Assembly: GCA_033720895.1 (NCBI GenBank)
Contig: JAWWBS010000008.1
Span: 1 to 50,779, forward strand
Direction of reading: 5' to 3'
Origin: Gammaproteobacteria bacterium
Lineage (GTDB): Bacteria > Pseudomonadota > Gammaproteobacteria > Natronospirales > JAJUFS01
Length of the DNA stretch: 50,779 nt
Under the pieces are notes generated by a model that did no database searches, was not told the origin of the DNA, and was given only the letters and a program-made list of their open reading frames with translations. Position 1 is the stretch's first letter. Each line of letters opens with the position of its first letter. Positions 1-9,263 of the stretch are shown here, piece after piece. Position numbers and translations under genes: made by a program.

Positions 1-878
1 AGCTTCGAAGTCGGTTCGCGACCCAGGGTGTCGTTGATCCACTTCGAGGTTTCCAGCAGGCGGGTCAGGTCGATACCGGTATCGATGCCCATGCCATGCA
101 GCATGTACACGACTTCTTCCGTTGCCACGTTGCCAGCGGCACCCGCAGCATAAGGGCAGCCGCCCAGTCCCGAGATCGATGAATCAACCGTCGCGATACC
201 CATGTCCAGGCAGGCCAGGATGTTGGCCAGCGCCTGGTTGCGCGTGTCGTGGAAATGAATGGCCAGGCGTTCCATAGGGACCCGTCGGGCGCAGTGATAG
301 ACCATCTGTCGCGCAACACGCGGCGTGCCGACGCCGATGGTGTCGCCCAGCGAGATTTCATAGCAGCCCATGCGGAACAGCTCGGCGGCCACTTCGGCAA
401 CCGCCTCCGGTGCGATGTCGCCCTCGTAGGGGCAGCCCAGCACGCAGGACACGTAGCCCCGCACCAGGATGTCGTTGTCGCGGGCCATCGCCATCACTGG
501 CTCGAAGCGTTCCAATGATTCGGAGATCGAGGCGTTGATGTTCTTCTGGTTGAAGGACTCGGAAGCGGCGGTGAAAATCGAGACTTCCTTCGCACCCACC
601 TCGATGGCGCGTTCCATGCCTTTTTCATTCGGGACCAGCACGGGGTAGTGCACGCCTTCGCGCTTCTGGATGCCCTGGAAGACGTCCGATGCGTCGGCCA
701 GCTGCGGAATCCATTTCGGCGAGACAAAGCTGGTGACCTCGATCGACTCCAGGCCGGTCGTGGTCAGGCGATCGATGAACTCGATCTTGGTCGCGGTGTC
801 GATTTCCTGCTTCTCGTTCTGCAGGCCGTCGCGGGGACCGACTTCGACAATGCGCACCTTGTCCGGAATCATCAGCAT
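1..878 (-). CDS. liuE: Hydroxymethylglutaryl-CoA lyase (3' end cut by window edge)
   Basis: Cleaves HMG-CoA to acetoacetate and acetyl-CoA, the last step of leucine degradation. I translated the minus strand by hand: the frame opens with MLMIPDKVRIVEVGPRDGLQ, the conserved start of HMG-CoA lyases, where VGPRDGLQ carries the metal- and substrate-binding Arg-Asp. It continues through FHDTRNQALAN and GLGGCPYA, which holds the conserved catalytic cysteine of the family. About 292 residues are visible and the family is usually near 300, so only about ten residues are missing past position 1. An AGGAAGGA ribosome-binding site precedes the ATG. It follows liuD by 15 nt and is the last visible gene of the leucine operon. 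Function is secure from motifs and context. Confidence 0.95.
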   Translation of the reverse strand, partial: MLMIPDKVRIVEVGPRDGLQNEKQEIDTATKIEFIDRLTTTGLESIEVTSFVSPKWIPQLADASDVFQGIQKREGVHYPVLVPNEKGMERAIEVGAKEVSIFTAASESFNQKNINASISESLERFEPVMAMARDNDILVRGYVSCVLGCPYEGDIAPEAVAEVAAELFRMGCYEISLGDTIGVGTPRVARQMVYHCARRVPMERLAIHFHDTRNQALANILACLDMGIATVDSSISGLGGCPYAAGAAGNVATEEVVYMLHGMGIDTGIDLTRLLETSKWINDTLGREPTSK

Positions 879-893
879 GGTCTGCTTCCTTCC

Positions 894-2858
894 TTATTCG
901 TCTGCAGCGATGTCGACCAATGGGACTTCCGCGTCGACCATGTCGCCTTCACCGTAAAGCAGCTTCTCGATCTTGCCCTCGACACCCGCCTTCAGGGTGT
1001 ATTCCATCTTCATGCCTTCCAGCACCAGGATCGGGTCACCGATCGCCACTTCGTCGCCTTCCTTGACGTGCACGGCCACGATGCGCCCCGGCATCGGCGA
1101 GCCCGGGTGTTTCTCGTCGGCACCGCCGACATCGGTAGCGGCGAAGGGATGCATGCGCGTCAGCTCGACCGTCTGCTCGTCGCAGGCCACCTGCACACGG
1201 TCATCCAGGCGCAGGATGGTGTAGCGACGGGTCATGTTGCCATCGGATACGGCAATGTCGGTTTCGTTCAGCAGTTCCGCAGCCAGTTCGCGCTCACCGT
1301 CTTCATTGCGAACAATGAAGCTGCCATTGCGACGACGGACGAAGCGGGTTGATTCGTTGTCGGCTTCATCCTTGAACATGAAGCGCCGACCACCCAGAGC
1401 GTTGACCTGGAAGCCGTCGTTGCGATCCCAGTCGGCTTCATCGGCATCATCCAGCATGAAGTCGAGTGCTGCTGCATCCAGCAGGTGCTCGGCAGCAGGT
1501 TCGGCCTGGTTCAGGGCGTCGAGATGCGTGTCGATGTAACGGGTATCGACATCACCCTTCACGAACGCCTCTTCCTGCGCAATGCGACGCAGCAGGGGCA
1601 GGTTGGTCGTGACGCCGAACACCGCCGTCTGGCCAAGCATTTCTCGCAATGACCCTAGGGCGCTTTCGCGGTCGTCGTTGTAGACCACCAGCTTGGCGAT
1701 CATCGGGTCGTAATGGATGGTGATTTCATCACCCGTCTCCACACCGGTATCCAGTCGGAACTGCTCCGACTCGGGTGGTGTCACGAAGGCGTCGAGATGC
1801 CCCACCGAGGGCAGGAAGTCCTGTCGCGGCTTCTCCGCATAGAGTCGAACCTCTATGGCATGACCATCACGATCCAGTTCATCCTGCGCGAAGGGCAGGG
1901 GCTCTCCCGCAGCAACACGCAACTGCAACTCGACCAGGTCCATGCCGGTTGTCAGTTCGGTAACCGGGTGCTCCACCTGCAGGCGGGTGTTCATTTCCAT
2001 GAAAAAGAAACTGCGATCGCTGCCGACGATGAATTCCACCGTACCAGCGTTGACGTAGTCGACTGCTTTCGCGGCTGCGACAGCAGCCTTGCCCATTTCC
2101 TCGCGCATCTTGTCATCAAGGAAGGGCGAGGGCGTTTCCTCGATGATCTTCTGGTAACGGCGCTGCACCGAGCATTCGCGCTCGAACAGGTGCACGACGT
2201 TGCCGTGCTTGTCGCCGAAGACCTGGAACTCGATATGGCGCGGGCCGTCGACAAAACGTTCCAGCAAGACGTTGTCATCGCCGAAGGCGGATTTGGCTTC
2301 GCGCTTCGCCGAGGTCAGCGCGTCGGCGAACTCGCCCTTGTCGCGCACGATGCGCATGCCCTTGCCGCCACCGCCGGCCGAGGCCTTGATCATCAGCGGG
2401 AAGCCGATCTTGTCGGCCTCGCCCGCCAGGAATTTCTCGTCCTGGTTCTCGCCGTGGTAGCCGGGTACGACCGGCACACCGGCCTTTTCCATGATCGACT
2501 TGGCAGTGTCTTTCGCGCCCATCTGGTCCATGACATCACCGGACGGACCAATGAACACCAGGCCGGCATCCTCCACCGCTTTCACGAACGCGGAGCGCTC
2601 GGAAAGGAAGCCGAAGCCGGGGTGAATGGCCTGTGCGCCAGTGGCTTTTGCAGCCTCGATGATCACGTCGCCCTTGAGGTAGGACTCGGACGGCGCGGCC
2701 CCACCGATGTGCACGGCTTCATCGGCCATGCGCACGTGACGGCCCTTGGCATCGGCATCCGAATACACCGCCACCGTCTTCACGCCAAGGTGGCGGCAGG
2801 TATCGATGATGCGGCAGGCGATTTCGCCTCGATTGGCGATCAGAATCTTGTTGAACAT
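894..2858 (-). CDS. liuD: Methylcrotonyl-CoA carboxylase biotin-containing alpha subunit
   Basis: Carboxylates biotin with ATP and bicarbonate for conversion of 3-methylcrotonyl-CoA to 3-methylglutaconyl-CoA. The 654 residues show an N-terminal biotin carboxylase domain (FNKILIANRGEIACRI at 2-17), the ATP-grasp glycine loop KASAGGGGKGM near 158-168, and a C-terminal biotinyl domain with EGMKMEYT whose lysine (about K617) carries biotin. A TTG codon 18 nt further upstream lies inside the end of liuC. I chose the ATG at 2858 because MFNKILIANRGE is the conserved start of the family. The gap from the liuC stop is 2 nt, so the two genes are probably translationally coupled. The related acetyl- and propionyl-CoA carboxylases share this layout; the liu neighbours decide the substrate. 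Confidence 0.95.
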   Translation of the reverse strand: MFNKILIANRGEIACRIIDTCRHLGVKTVAVYSDADAKGRHVRMADEAVHIGGAAPSESYLKGDVIIEAAKATGAQAIHPGFGFLSERSAFVKAVEDAGLVFIGPSGDVMDQMGAKDTAKSIMEKAGVPVVPGYHGENQDEKFLAGEADKIGFPLMIKASAGGGGKGMRIVRDKGEFADALTSAKREAKSAFGDDNVLLERFVDGPRHIEFQVFGDKHGNVVHLFERECSVQRRYQKIIEETPSPFLDDKMREEMGKAAVAAAKAVDYVNAGTVEFIVGSDRSFFFMEMNTRLQVEHPVTELTTGMDLVELQLRVAAGEPLPFAQDELDRDGHAIEVRLYAEKPRQDFLPSVGHLDAFVTPPESEQFRLDTGVETGDEITIHYDPMIAKLVVYNDDRESALGSLREMLGQTAVFGVTTNLPLLRRIAQEEAFVKGDVDTRYIDTHLDALNQAEPAAEHLLDAAALDFMLDDADEADWDRNDGFQVNALGGRRFMFKDEADNESTRFVRRRNGSFIVRNEDGERELAAELLNETDIAVSDGNMTRRYTILRLDDRVQVACDEQTVELTRMHPFAATDVGGADEKHPGSPMPGRIVAVHVKEGDEVAIGDPILVLEGMKMEYTLKAGVEGKIEKLLYGEGDMVDAEVPLVDIAADE

Positions 2859-2860
2859 GC

Positions 2861-3661
2861 TCAGTCCTTGATCCAATTCGGAGGGCGCTTGTCGAGGAAG
2901 GCGCCCAGGCCTTCCTGTCCTTCGTCGGAGACGCGGATCTGTGCGATCAGCTCGGCGGTGGTCTTGATCAGGTGCTGTTCGGCATCATCGCCATGGTGGC
3001 AGACCTGACGCACCAGTTCCTTGGCCGCGCGCTGGGCTGCGGGACCGCCGGCGAGCAGCAGTTCAATTTCCTTCTCCACGGCAGAGTCCAGCTCATCCAG
3101 GGGAACCGATTCGTGTACCAGGCCAATGTGACGGGCCGTGGCGCAATCCATGGCTTCGGCCGTCAGGAAGAAGCGACGCGCATGGCGTTCGCCGATGGCG
3201 GCGATCACATAGGGCGAGATTACCGCGGGAACGAGGCCCAGCTTCACTTCGGACAGCGCGAACCTTGCATGTTCTGCCGCAATGGCAATATCGCAGCAGG
3301 CCACCAGGCCGACACCGCCACCGAACACGTGGCCGTTGACGCGGGCAATGGTCGGCTTGGGCAGGTTGTCCAGCACCTGCATGAGTTCGGCCAGCTTCAG
3401 CGAGTCCTCGAGGTTCTCGTCCTCGGAGTAGCTCGCCATGGATTTCATCCAGTTCAGGTCGGCTCCGGCGGAGAACGACTTGCCGTCACCGGTCAGGATC
3501 ACGACTCGTACATCGTCATTGCGGCCGACCGCGAGCAGGGCGTCGGTAAGCTCGGCGATGATCTCCGCATTGAATGCGTTGTGCTTGTCGGCACGATCGA
3601 TCATTACCGTGGCGATGCCGCGGGTGTCGATCGTGGTCTTGACGAAATTCGTTTCGGACAT
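2861..3661 (-). CDS. liuC: Methylglutaconyl-CoA hydratase (enoyl-CoA hydratase family)
   Basis: Hydrates 3-methylglutaconyl-CoA to HMG-CoA in leucine degradation. The 266-residue protein is a full-length crotonase-fold enzyme. Its two oxyanion-hole segments are SFSAGADLNWM and GHVFGGGVGLVACCDIAIA, and RRFFLTAEAMDCATARHIGL is typical of the family. It sits between liuB and liuD with 2-nt gaps on each side, the position of liuC in liuABCDE operons of Pseudomonas and relatives. The fold is certain. The exact substrate rests on operon context, since generic enoyl-CoA hydratases have the same motifs. Confidence 0.93.
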   Translation of the reverse strand: MSETNFVKTTIDTRGIATVMIDRADKHNAFNAEIIAELTDALLAVGRNDDVRVVILTGDGKSFSAGADLNWMKSMASYSEDENLEDSLKLAELMQVLDNLPKPTIARVNGHVFGGGVGLVACCDIAIAAEHARFALSEVKLGLVPAVISPYVIAAIGERHARRFFLTAEAMDCATARHIGLVHESVPLDELDSAVEKEIELLLAGGPAAQRAAKELVRQVCHHGDDAEQHLIKTTAELIAQIRVSDEGQEGLGAFLDKRPPNWIKD

Positions 3662-3663
3662 CG

Positions 3664-5286
3664 TTACATCCTGTAGATGCCATAGCGATCCACATCGCCA
3701 TTGGCATTGAAGTTGTTCATCGAGGTGGCAAGTGCGAGCGACAGCACGCGACGGGTGTCGGCCGGGTCGATGATGCCGTCATCCCAGAGTCGCGCCGAGG
3801 CGTAGTAGGGATGGCCCTGGTCCTCGTACTGCTCGCGAATCGGTGCCTTGAAGCTTTCCTCGTCCTTGTCGCTCCATTCCTGGCCGCGTGCTTCCATGCC
3901 GTCGCGCTTGACGGTGGCCAGCACCGAGGCGGCCTGTTCGCCACCCATGACCGAGATGCGGGCGTTCGGCCACATCCACAGCATGCGGGCGCCGTAGGCT
4001 CGACCGCACATCGCGTAGTTGCCGGCACCGAAGGAGCCGCCAATGATCACGGTAAACTTCGGTACGGAAGCGGTCGCGACAGCGTTCACCATCTTGGCGC
4101 CGTTCTTGGCGATGCCTTCGTTCTCGTATTTCTGGCCGACCATGAAGCCGGTGATGTTCTGCAGGAAGATCAGCGGAATCCTGCGTTGCTCGCAGAGCTG
4201 GATGAAGTGCGCGCCCTTGAGCGCGGACTCGGAGAACAGGATGCCGTTGTTGGCAATGATACCGACGGGGTAGCCGTCGATGTGCGCAAAGCCGCAGACC
4301 AGCGTCTTGCCGTAAAGCTGCTTGAATTCCTGGAACTCGGAACCGTCGACAATGCGTGCGATCACTTCACGGATGTCATATGGAAAACGGGTTTCCTGCG
4401 GCACGATGCCGTAGACATCCTCGATCGGGTACTTCGGTTCCAGCGGCTCGCGCAGTGTTACGGGCAAGTCGGGTCGCGTGATGTTCAGGTAGGAAACGAT
4501 GTCGCGGGCAATCGCCAGCGCGTGCTGGTCGTTGTCGGCGAGATGGTCGGTCACGCCCGAGGTTCGGGAGTGCACATCACCACCACCCAGCGATTCGGCA
4601 TCGACTTCTTCACCGGTAGCGGCCTTCACCAGCGGTGGGCCACCGAGGAAGATGGTGCCTTGCTCCTTGACGATGATGGCTTCGTCGCACATTGCCGGCA
4701 CGTAGGCGCCACCGGCGGTACAGGAGCCCATCACCACGGCGATCTGCGGAATGCCCAGCGCGGAAAGTCGCGCCTGGTTGTAAAAAATGCGGCCGAAGTG
4801 GTCCTTGTCCGGAAAGACCTCGTCCTGCAAGGGCAGGAAAGCGCCGCCGGAATCCACCAGGTAGATGCAGGGCAGGCGATTCTCCTGCGCGATTTCCTGG
4901 GCGCGGAGGTGCTTCTTGACCGTCAGCGGATAGTAGGTGCCGCCCTTGACCGTGGCGTCGTTGGCAACGATCACGCATTCGCGACCGTTCACGCGGCCAA
5001 TGCCGGTGATCACGCCCGCGGCGGCCGGCGAGTCTTCGCCATACACGCCGTAGGCAGCAAGCTGCGAGAACTCGAGGAAGGGACTGCCATCATCGAGCAG
5101 CGCTTCGATGCGCTCGCGCGGCAACAGCTTGCCGCGATCGAGATGCTTCTGGCGGGCCTTTTCCGGGCCACCCAGTGCGGCAGTTGCGACCTTGTCGCGG
5201 AGGTCATCGACAATCGCCTGCATGTGCTTGGCATTGGCCTGGAATTCTTCCGAAGCCGGGTCTACCTGGCTCTTGATCACAGCCAT
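3664..5286 (-). CDS. liuB: Methylcrotonyl-CoA carboxylase carboxyltransferase beta subunit
   Basis: Transfers the carboxyl group from biotin on LiuD to 3-methylcrotonyl-CoA. The 540 residues have the two crotonase-like carboxyltransferase halves. The first carries [15 protein letters not shown] and [13 protein letters not shown], the second carries [19 protein letters not shown] and [20 protein letters not shown]. Length and the [16 protein letters not shown] block match methylcrotonyl-CoA carboxylases rather than the shorter acetyl-CoA AccD. It is separated from the thiolase gene by 131 nt containing a hairpin, and from liuC by only 2 nt. Confidence 0.95.
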   Translation of the reverse strand: MAVIKSQVDPASEEFQANAKHMQAIVDDLRDKVATAALGGPEKARQKHLDRGKLLPRERIEALLDDGSPFLEFSQLAAYGVYGEDSPAAAGVITGIGRVNGRECVIVANDATVKGGTYYPLTVKKHLRAQEIAQENRLPCIYLVDSGGAFLPLQDEVFPDKDHFGRIFYNQARLSALGIPQIAVVMGSCTAGGAYVPAMCDEAIIVKEQGTIFLGGPPLVKAATGEEVDAESLGGGDVHSRTSGVTDHLADNDQHALAIARDIVSYLNITRPDLPVTLREPLEPKYPIEDVYGIVPQETRFPYDIREVIARIVDGSEFQEFKQLYGKTLVCGFAHIDGYPVGIIANNGILFSESALKGAHFIQLCEQRRIPLIFLQNITGFMVGQKYENEGIAKNGAKMVNAVATASVPKFTVIIGGSFGAGNYAMCGRAYGARMLWMWPNARISVMGGEQAASVLATVKRDGMEARGQEWSDKDEESFKAPIREQYEDQGHPYYASARLWDDGIIDPADTRRVLSLALATSMNNFNANGDVDRYGIYRM

Positions 5287-5359
5287 GGGGTTGCTCCCTG
5301 GTCAGGTTGTCTTTCTTGTGGCGCCCCTCATTCTAGTGGAAGGGCTTGCTTTGCACACG

Positions 5360-5397
5360 GCAAGGCCGGGATGTATCGCTACAGTGCCCGGCCTTGC
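5360..5397 (-). repeat. Inverted repeat between thiolase gene and liuB
   Basis: Perfect 11-nt arms (GCAAGGCCGGG at 5360-5370, CCCGGCCTTGC at 5387-5397) enclose a 16-nt loop that itself contains TGTA-TCGC-TACA. It follows the thiolase stop codon on the transcribed strand. No T-tract follows, so it is not a classical terminator. It may slow decay of one side of the polycistronic message. Confidence 0.6.
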
Positions 5398-5417
5398 TTG
5401 CGAGAATCCTGCCGGAT

Positions 5418-6602
5418 TCAGAGCATTTCGACAGCAATCGCCGTTGCTTCGCCGCCGCCGATGCACAGCGAGGCCACGCCCTTCTTGCCGCCACGCGCTT
5501 TCAGGGCGTGCAGCAGGGTGACGATCAGGCGGGCACCAGTGGCACCGATCGGATGACCCAGCGCGCAGGCGCCGCCGTTCACGTTGACCTTGTCGTGCGG
5601 CAGGTTGTGTTCCTTCATTGCGGCCATAGCGACCACGGCAAAGGCTTCGTTGATTTCGTAGAGATCGACGTCGTCGGCCTTCCAGTCGACTTTCTTCAGC
5701 ACATTGGCAATCGCGCCGACCGGGGCGGTCGTGAACCATTCCGGCTCCTGCGCATGGCCGGCGTGGCCGACGATCTTTGCCAGCGGCTTGAGGCCGCGCC
5801 TTTCGGCTTCGGACTGGCGCATCAGTACCAGCGCCGCCGCACCGTCGGAAATCGAGGAAGAAGAAGCCGCCGTCACGGTGCCTTCCTTGGAGAAGGCAGC
5901 GCGCAGCGTCGGGATCTTTTCGATGTTGCAACGCGCCGGCTCTTCGTCGGTGTCGACGACCGTCTCGCCCTTGCGGTGCTTGACCGTGACCGGAACGATT
6001 TCGTCCTTGAAGCTGCCGTCTTCGACCGCCTTCTGGGCGCGCTTGACGGATTCAATGGAAAAGTTGTCCTGGTCTTCGCGCGAGAAGTTGTACTTGGTCG
6101 CGCACTGGTCGCCGAACATGCCCATCATCTGGCCGTCGTAGGGATTCTGCAGGCCGTCAAAGAACATGTGGTCGATCACCTGCTGGTGACCCATGCGCAT
6201 GCCGCCACGCGCGTTCGGCAGCAGGTAGGGAGCATTGGTCATGGATTCCATGCCGCCGGCAACGATGACGTCGGCAGAACCGGCCGTGATCAGGTCGGCC
6301 GCCATCATGGTGGTCTTCATGCCGGAGCCACAGACCTTGTTCAGGGTCACGCAACCGGTTTCCTTCGGCAGGCCGGCACCGAGTGCAGCCTGGCGTGCCG
6401 GTGCCTGGCCCAATCCTGCCGGCAGCACGCAGCCCATGAAGACTTCATTGACGTCCTCACCCTTGATGCCGGCCGCTTCGACAGCCGCCTTGATGGCGGT
6501 GGCGCCGAGGTCCTGGGACTGGGCGCCGGACAGGCCGCCCTGGAAGGCGCCGATGGGCGTGCGCTTGGCGGATACGATGACGACGGGATCGTTGTTGCTC
6601 AT
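5418..6602 (-). CDS. Acetyl-CoA C-acetyltransferase (thiolase)
   Basis: Reversibly condenses two acetyl-CoA to acetoacetyl-CoA. Here it more likely works in the cleavage direction on acetoacetyl-CoA formed from leucine breakdown, or on 2-methylacetoacetyl-CoA from isoleucine. The 394-residue protein is full length for the biosynthetic-type thiolase II family. Visible catalytic residues are the acylated cysteine C91 in NKVCGSGMK, His350 in GGACALGHPIGATGAR and C380 in LCIGGGEA. It lies 24 nt after isovaleryl-CoA dehydrogenase, so it belongs to the leucine operon. Many liu operons lack a thiolase at this place. Substrate chain length cannot be read from the sequence. Confidence 0.93.
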   Translation of the reverse strand: MSNNDPVVIVSAKRTPIGAFQGGLSGAQSQDLGATAIKAAVEAAGIKGEDVNEVFMGCVLPAGLGQAPARQAALGAGLPKETGCVTLNKVCGSGMKTTMMAADLITAGSADVIVAGGMESMTNAPYLLPNARGGMRMGHQQVIDHMFFDGLQNPYDGQMMGMFGDQCATKYNFSREDQDNFSIESVKRAQKAVEDGSFKDEIVPVTVKHRKGETVVDTDEEPARCNIEKIPTLRAAFSKEGTVTAASSSSISDGAAALVLMRQSEAERRGLKPLAKIVGHAGHAQEPEWFTTAPVGAIANVLKKVDWKADDVDLYEINEAFAVVAMAAMKEHNLPHDKVNVNGGACALGHPIGATGARLIVTLLHALKARGGKKGVASLCIGGGEATAIAVEML

Positions 6603-6626
6603 TGCTTGCTCCGAACTCGTAGAGAT

Positions 6627-7799
6627 TTATTCGCTGTCGCCGGATGCCTTGAACAGCTCGCGGCCGATCAGCATGCGACGGATTTCGTTGGTGCCGGCGC
6701 CGATGTCATACAGCTTGGCATCGCGCAGCAGGCGGCCGGTCGGGTATTCGTTGATGTAGCCGTTGCCGCCCAGCGTCTGGATGGCTTCCAATGACACCTT
6801 GACGGCATTTTCCGAGGCCATCAGCAGGCAGGCAGCCGCGTCAGTACGGACCTGTTCGCCGTTGTCGAACTGCTCGGCAATGCGATAGCTGAACGCTCGC
6901 GCCGACTGCAGCATGGTGTACATGTCCGCGACCTTGGCCTGCATGATGCCGAAGCTGCCGATGGATTCACCGAACTGCTTGCGCTCGTGCAGGTAGGGCA
7001 GGACCACATCCATCGCCGACTGCATGATGCCGATCGGGCCGCCGGACAGCACCAGGCGTTCCGAATCCAGGCCGCGCATCAGGATGTAGACCGCTTCGTT
7101 CACATTGCCGAGCACGTTTTCCTCGGGAATCTCGCAGTCCTCGAACACCAGCTCGCAGGTGTTCGAACCGCGCATGCCGAGCTTGTCCAGCTTCTGGGCC
7201 GTGGAGAAACCCTTCATGCCTTTTTCCACCAGGAAGGCGGTCATGCACTTCGAGCCTGCTTCCTTGCCAGCGGTGCGCATGTAGACGATCAGCACGTCGG
7301 CTTCCGGACCATTGGTGATCCACATCTTGTTGCCGTTGGCGACCCACACGTCGCCTTTCTTTTCGGCGCGGCAGGACATCGAGCCGACGACATCGGAGCC
7401 GGCGCCCGGTTCGGACATGGCCAGCGCGCCCTTGAACTCGCCAGAGCAGAGCTTAGGCAGGAACTTCTGGCGCTGTTCGTCAGTACCGTTCAGGTAGAGA
7501 TTGTTCACGCACAGGTTGGAATGCGCACCGTATGAGAGACCGACCGACGCCGAGGCGCGGGAGATTTCTTCCATCGCGACGACATGCGCCAGGTAGCCCA
7601 TGCCGGAACCGCCGAATTCCTCGGGGACGGTCATGCCCAGCAGGCCCATCTCGCCGAGCTTCGGCCAGAGTTCCTGCGGGAATTCGTTCTTTTCGTCGAT
7701 TTCCGCTGCGCGCGGGGCAATCTCGGTCTCCGCAAAGCGGCGAACCGCATCGCGCAGCATGTCGAGATCTTCGTTGATGTTTGCCTTGATGACGCTCAC
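6627..7799 (-). CDS. liuA: Isovaleryl-CoA dehydrogenase
   Basis: FAD-dependent oxidation of isovaleryl-CoA to 3-methylcrotonyl-CoA, passing electrons to ETF. The 390 residues show the acyl-CoA dehydrogenase fold, with [11 protein letters not shown] and [17 protein letters not shown] around the flavin. The segment [17 protein letters not shown] contains the glutamate used as catalytic base specifically in isovaleryl-CoA dehydrogenases; other family members place their base near the C-terminus. The start is GTG (GTGAGCGTC), preceded by AGAGGGAT. It is followed by the thiolase and preceded by leucine dehydrogenase after a 155-nt gap containing a strong hairpin. Confidence 0.95.
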   Translation of the reverse strand: MSVIKANINEDLDMLRDAVRRFAETEIAPRAAEIDEKNEFPQELWPKLGEMGLLGMTVPEEFGGSGMGYLAHVVAMEEISRASASVGLSYGAHSNLCVNNLYLNGTDEQRQKFLPKLCSGEFKGALAMSEPGAGSDVVGSMSCRAEKKGDVWVANGNKMWITNGPEADVLIVYMRTAGKEAGSKCMTAFLVEKGMKGFSTAQKLDKLGMRGSNTCELVFEDCEIPEENVLGNVNEAVYILMRGLDSERLVLSGGPIGIMQSAMDVVLPYLHERKQFGESIGSFGIMQAKVADMYTMLQSARAFSYRIAEQFDNGEQVRTDAAACLLMASENAVKVSLEAIQTLGGNGYINEYPTGRLLRDAKLYDIGAGTNEIRRMLIGRELFKASGDSE

Positions 7800-7914
7800 G
7801 TGAAAATCCCTCTGGTCCGTGTCGAGCTTCGCAGCAGGTCATCGAGATGACCGGCGAAACCCGCGAATGTCAGTGCTGATGAATGACAGGGTGGCGTTCG
7901 CGGTATGGCGGGAT

Positions 7915-7944
7915 ACCGGTCGACTGCCCCCGCAGTCGACCGGT
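7915..7944 (-). repeat. 13-bp perfect hairpin downstream of leucine dehydrogenase
   Basis: Arms ACCGGTCGACTGC (7915-7927) and GCAGTCGACCGGT (7932-7944) enclose CCCC. It begins about 10 nt after the leucine dehydrogenase stop on the transcribed strand. No T-run follows on either strand. It could be a partial attenuator or RNA-stabilising element that lowers liu expression relative to the first gene. Confidence 0.65.
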
Positions 7945-7954
7945 CCCGAAGGTC

Positions 7955-9055
7955 TTACTTGCGACCGCTGTAACGGTCGGCTTTCTGCTTGATGGTCGGC
8001 AGCTTGACCTGGCTCATGCGCGCAATGCGCTCTTCGGCCATGCGGTCTGCAGCCTTGTGACTGCCAATGCCATCGCGGTCGGCAACCTTGTAGATGTTCT
8101 CGATGATGTCGTAGACACCCGAGACCATGCGGTAGGCGCGTTCCTGGTCGTAGCCCTGCAGCTCGACGTAAACGTTCATCAGGCCGCCAGCGTTGATCGC
8201 GTAGTCAGGCGCGTAGACGATGCCTTTCTTGTTCAGCTCGTCGCCACAGGCGTCGTCGGCCAGCTGGTTGTTGGCGCAACCGGCAACGATGTCGAACTTG
8301 AACTGCGGGATGGTCTCTTCGTTGACCGTTGCGCCCAGTGCGCAAGGCACGTAGACGTCGGCGTCGAGGCCGTAGATGTCCTTGCCGTCGACCGCTTCGG
8401 CGCCCATTTCCACGCAGGCATCGATGCGCTCCTGGTTGATGTCGGCAACGAATACTTTCGCGCCTGCATCGGTCAGGGTCTTGACGATGTGCTGGCCGAC
8501 ATGACCCACGCCTTCAACGGCGTAGCTGCACTTGGACAGGTCGATGTGACCGTACTTCTTGTTCAGCGAAGCCTTGATGCCCTGGATGGTGCCGTAGGCC
8601 GTGAACGGGGACGGGTCGCCGCCGCCGCCATGGACCGGGTGCACGCCGACCACGTGGTCGGTTTCCATGTGGATGTAGTCCATCAGTTCGACGCTGGTGT
8701 TGACGTCCTCGGCAGTGATGTAACGACCGTTCAGCGACTCGATGAAGCGGCCGAAGGCGCGGAAGAAGGACTCACGCAGGGTGGCATCCTTGATCGGCTC
8801 GCCAATGATGACGGACTTGCCGCCACCGAGGTTCAGGCCGGACACGGCCGCCTTGTAAGTCATGCCGCGCGACAGGCGAAGCACGTCATTCAGGGCTTCT
8901 TCCTCCGACTTGTACGGCCACATGCGGCAGCCGCCCAGTGCAGGGCCCAGAACGGTGTTGTGAATTCCGATGATGGCCTTCAGCCCGGAATCCTGGTGAT
9001 GGAAAAACACGACCTCTTCGTGGCCCATCTTCTCCAGGGTGGCGAAAAGCTCCAT
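7955..9055 (-). CDS. ldh: Leucine dehydrogenase (NAD-dependent)
   Basis: Oxidatively deaminates leucine, and also valine and isoleucine, to 2-oxo acids. This is the entry point of the pathway encoded downstream. The 366 residues match leucine dehydrogenases in length. The conserved glycine-rich substrate region GLNLGGGKSVIIG holds K80, and TYKAAVSG holds K68; both are the catalytic lysines of the family. A Rossmann motif, GVGHVGQH, follows near residue 181. The start ATG is preceded by GAGGAGG, a strong ribosome-binding site. As the promoter-proximal gene it probably leads the whole liu operon. A 5' leader of about 110 nt contains a hairpin. Confidence 0.95.
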   Translation of the reverse strand: MELFATLEKMGHEEVVFFHHQDSGLKAIIGIHNTVLGPALGGCRMWPYKSEEEALNDVLRLSRGMTYKAAVSGLNLGGGKSVIIGEPIKDATLRESFFRAFGRFIESLNGRYITAEDVNTSVELMDYIHMETDHVVGVHPVHGGGGDPSPFTAYGTIQGIKASLNKKYGHIDLSKCSYAVEGVGHVGQHIVKTLTDAGAKVFVADINQERIDACVEMGAEAVDGKDIYGLDADVYVPCALGATVNEETIPQFKFDIVAGCANNQLADDACGDELNKKGIVYAPDYAINAGGLMNVYVELQGYDQERAYRMVSGVYDIIENIYKVADRDGIGSHKAADRMAEERIARMSQVKLPTIKQKADRYSGRK

Positions 9056-9135
9056 AACGTCCTCCTCGACGGAATATTGTCGTTTACTGCCAGCTCCGAC
9101 CGACCCTCAAAATCGACCGTAGCGGGCTTCGCGAC

Positions 9136-9160
9136 AGCGGCCCTCTTGGGGAGGGCCGCT
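9136..9160 (-). repeat. Hairpin in the leucine dehydrogenase leader
   Basis: Perfect 10-bp arms AGCGGCCCTC and GAGGGCCGCT around a 5-nt loop. It lies between the TATAAT at 9175-9180 and the start codon at 9055, so it would be transcribed in the 5' untranslated region. No U-tract follows, so it is not a rho-independent terminator. Confidence 0.6.
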
Positions 9161-9174
9161 GGATTGGGTGGCGA

Positions 9175-9180
9175 ATTATA
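9175..9180 (-). promoter_or_regulatory. Likely -10 box for the leucine operon
   Basis: The minus strand reads a perfect TATAAT 120 nt before the leucine dehydrogenase ATG. I see no good -35 at 16-18 nt (the minus strand there reads GTGCCT), which suggests activator dependence. Just upstream the minus strand reads TGACGAATTTTACGTG, an imperfect dyad in the place where a MerR-type LiuR could bind; that is only a guess. Confidence 0.5.
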
Positions 9181-9257
9181 GACGCATAGACCATTTCAGG
9201 CACGTAAAATTCGTCATAGCGGGATTGCGGTCGTTTCTGCAGCAGCCCAAAGCGGGG

Positions 9258-9263
9258 TATAAT
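9258..9263 (+). promoter_or_regulatory. Likely -10 box for icmF, with long leader
   Basis: A perfect TATAAT in the 359-nt divergent gap between leucine dehydrogenase and icmF. No convincing -35 is present at the usual distance (TTCTGC with 17-nt spacing). Transcription from here would give a leader of about 145 nt before the icmF ATG. The leader has no ORF with a good ribosome-binding site and no recognisable cobalamin riboswitch core. The rest of the gap holds only the opposing TATAAT at 9175 and the leader hairpin at 9136. Confidence 0.5.

Noticed and set aside
1713-9181. Very long open frames on the plus strand opposite the leucine operon
   Set aside because: They mirror the real genes, as expected in GC-rich DNA. 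Their translations are rich in His, Arg and Gln with no family motif, and the minus-strand genes have clear catalytic motifs.
9193-9216. LiuR (MerR-type) operator upstream of leucine dehydrogenase
   Set aside because: TGACGAATTTTACGTG is only a weak dyad and the promoter spacing is not MerR-like; too uncertain to list as a site.
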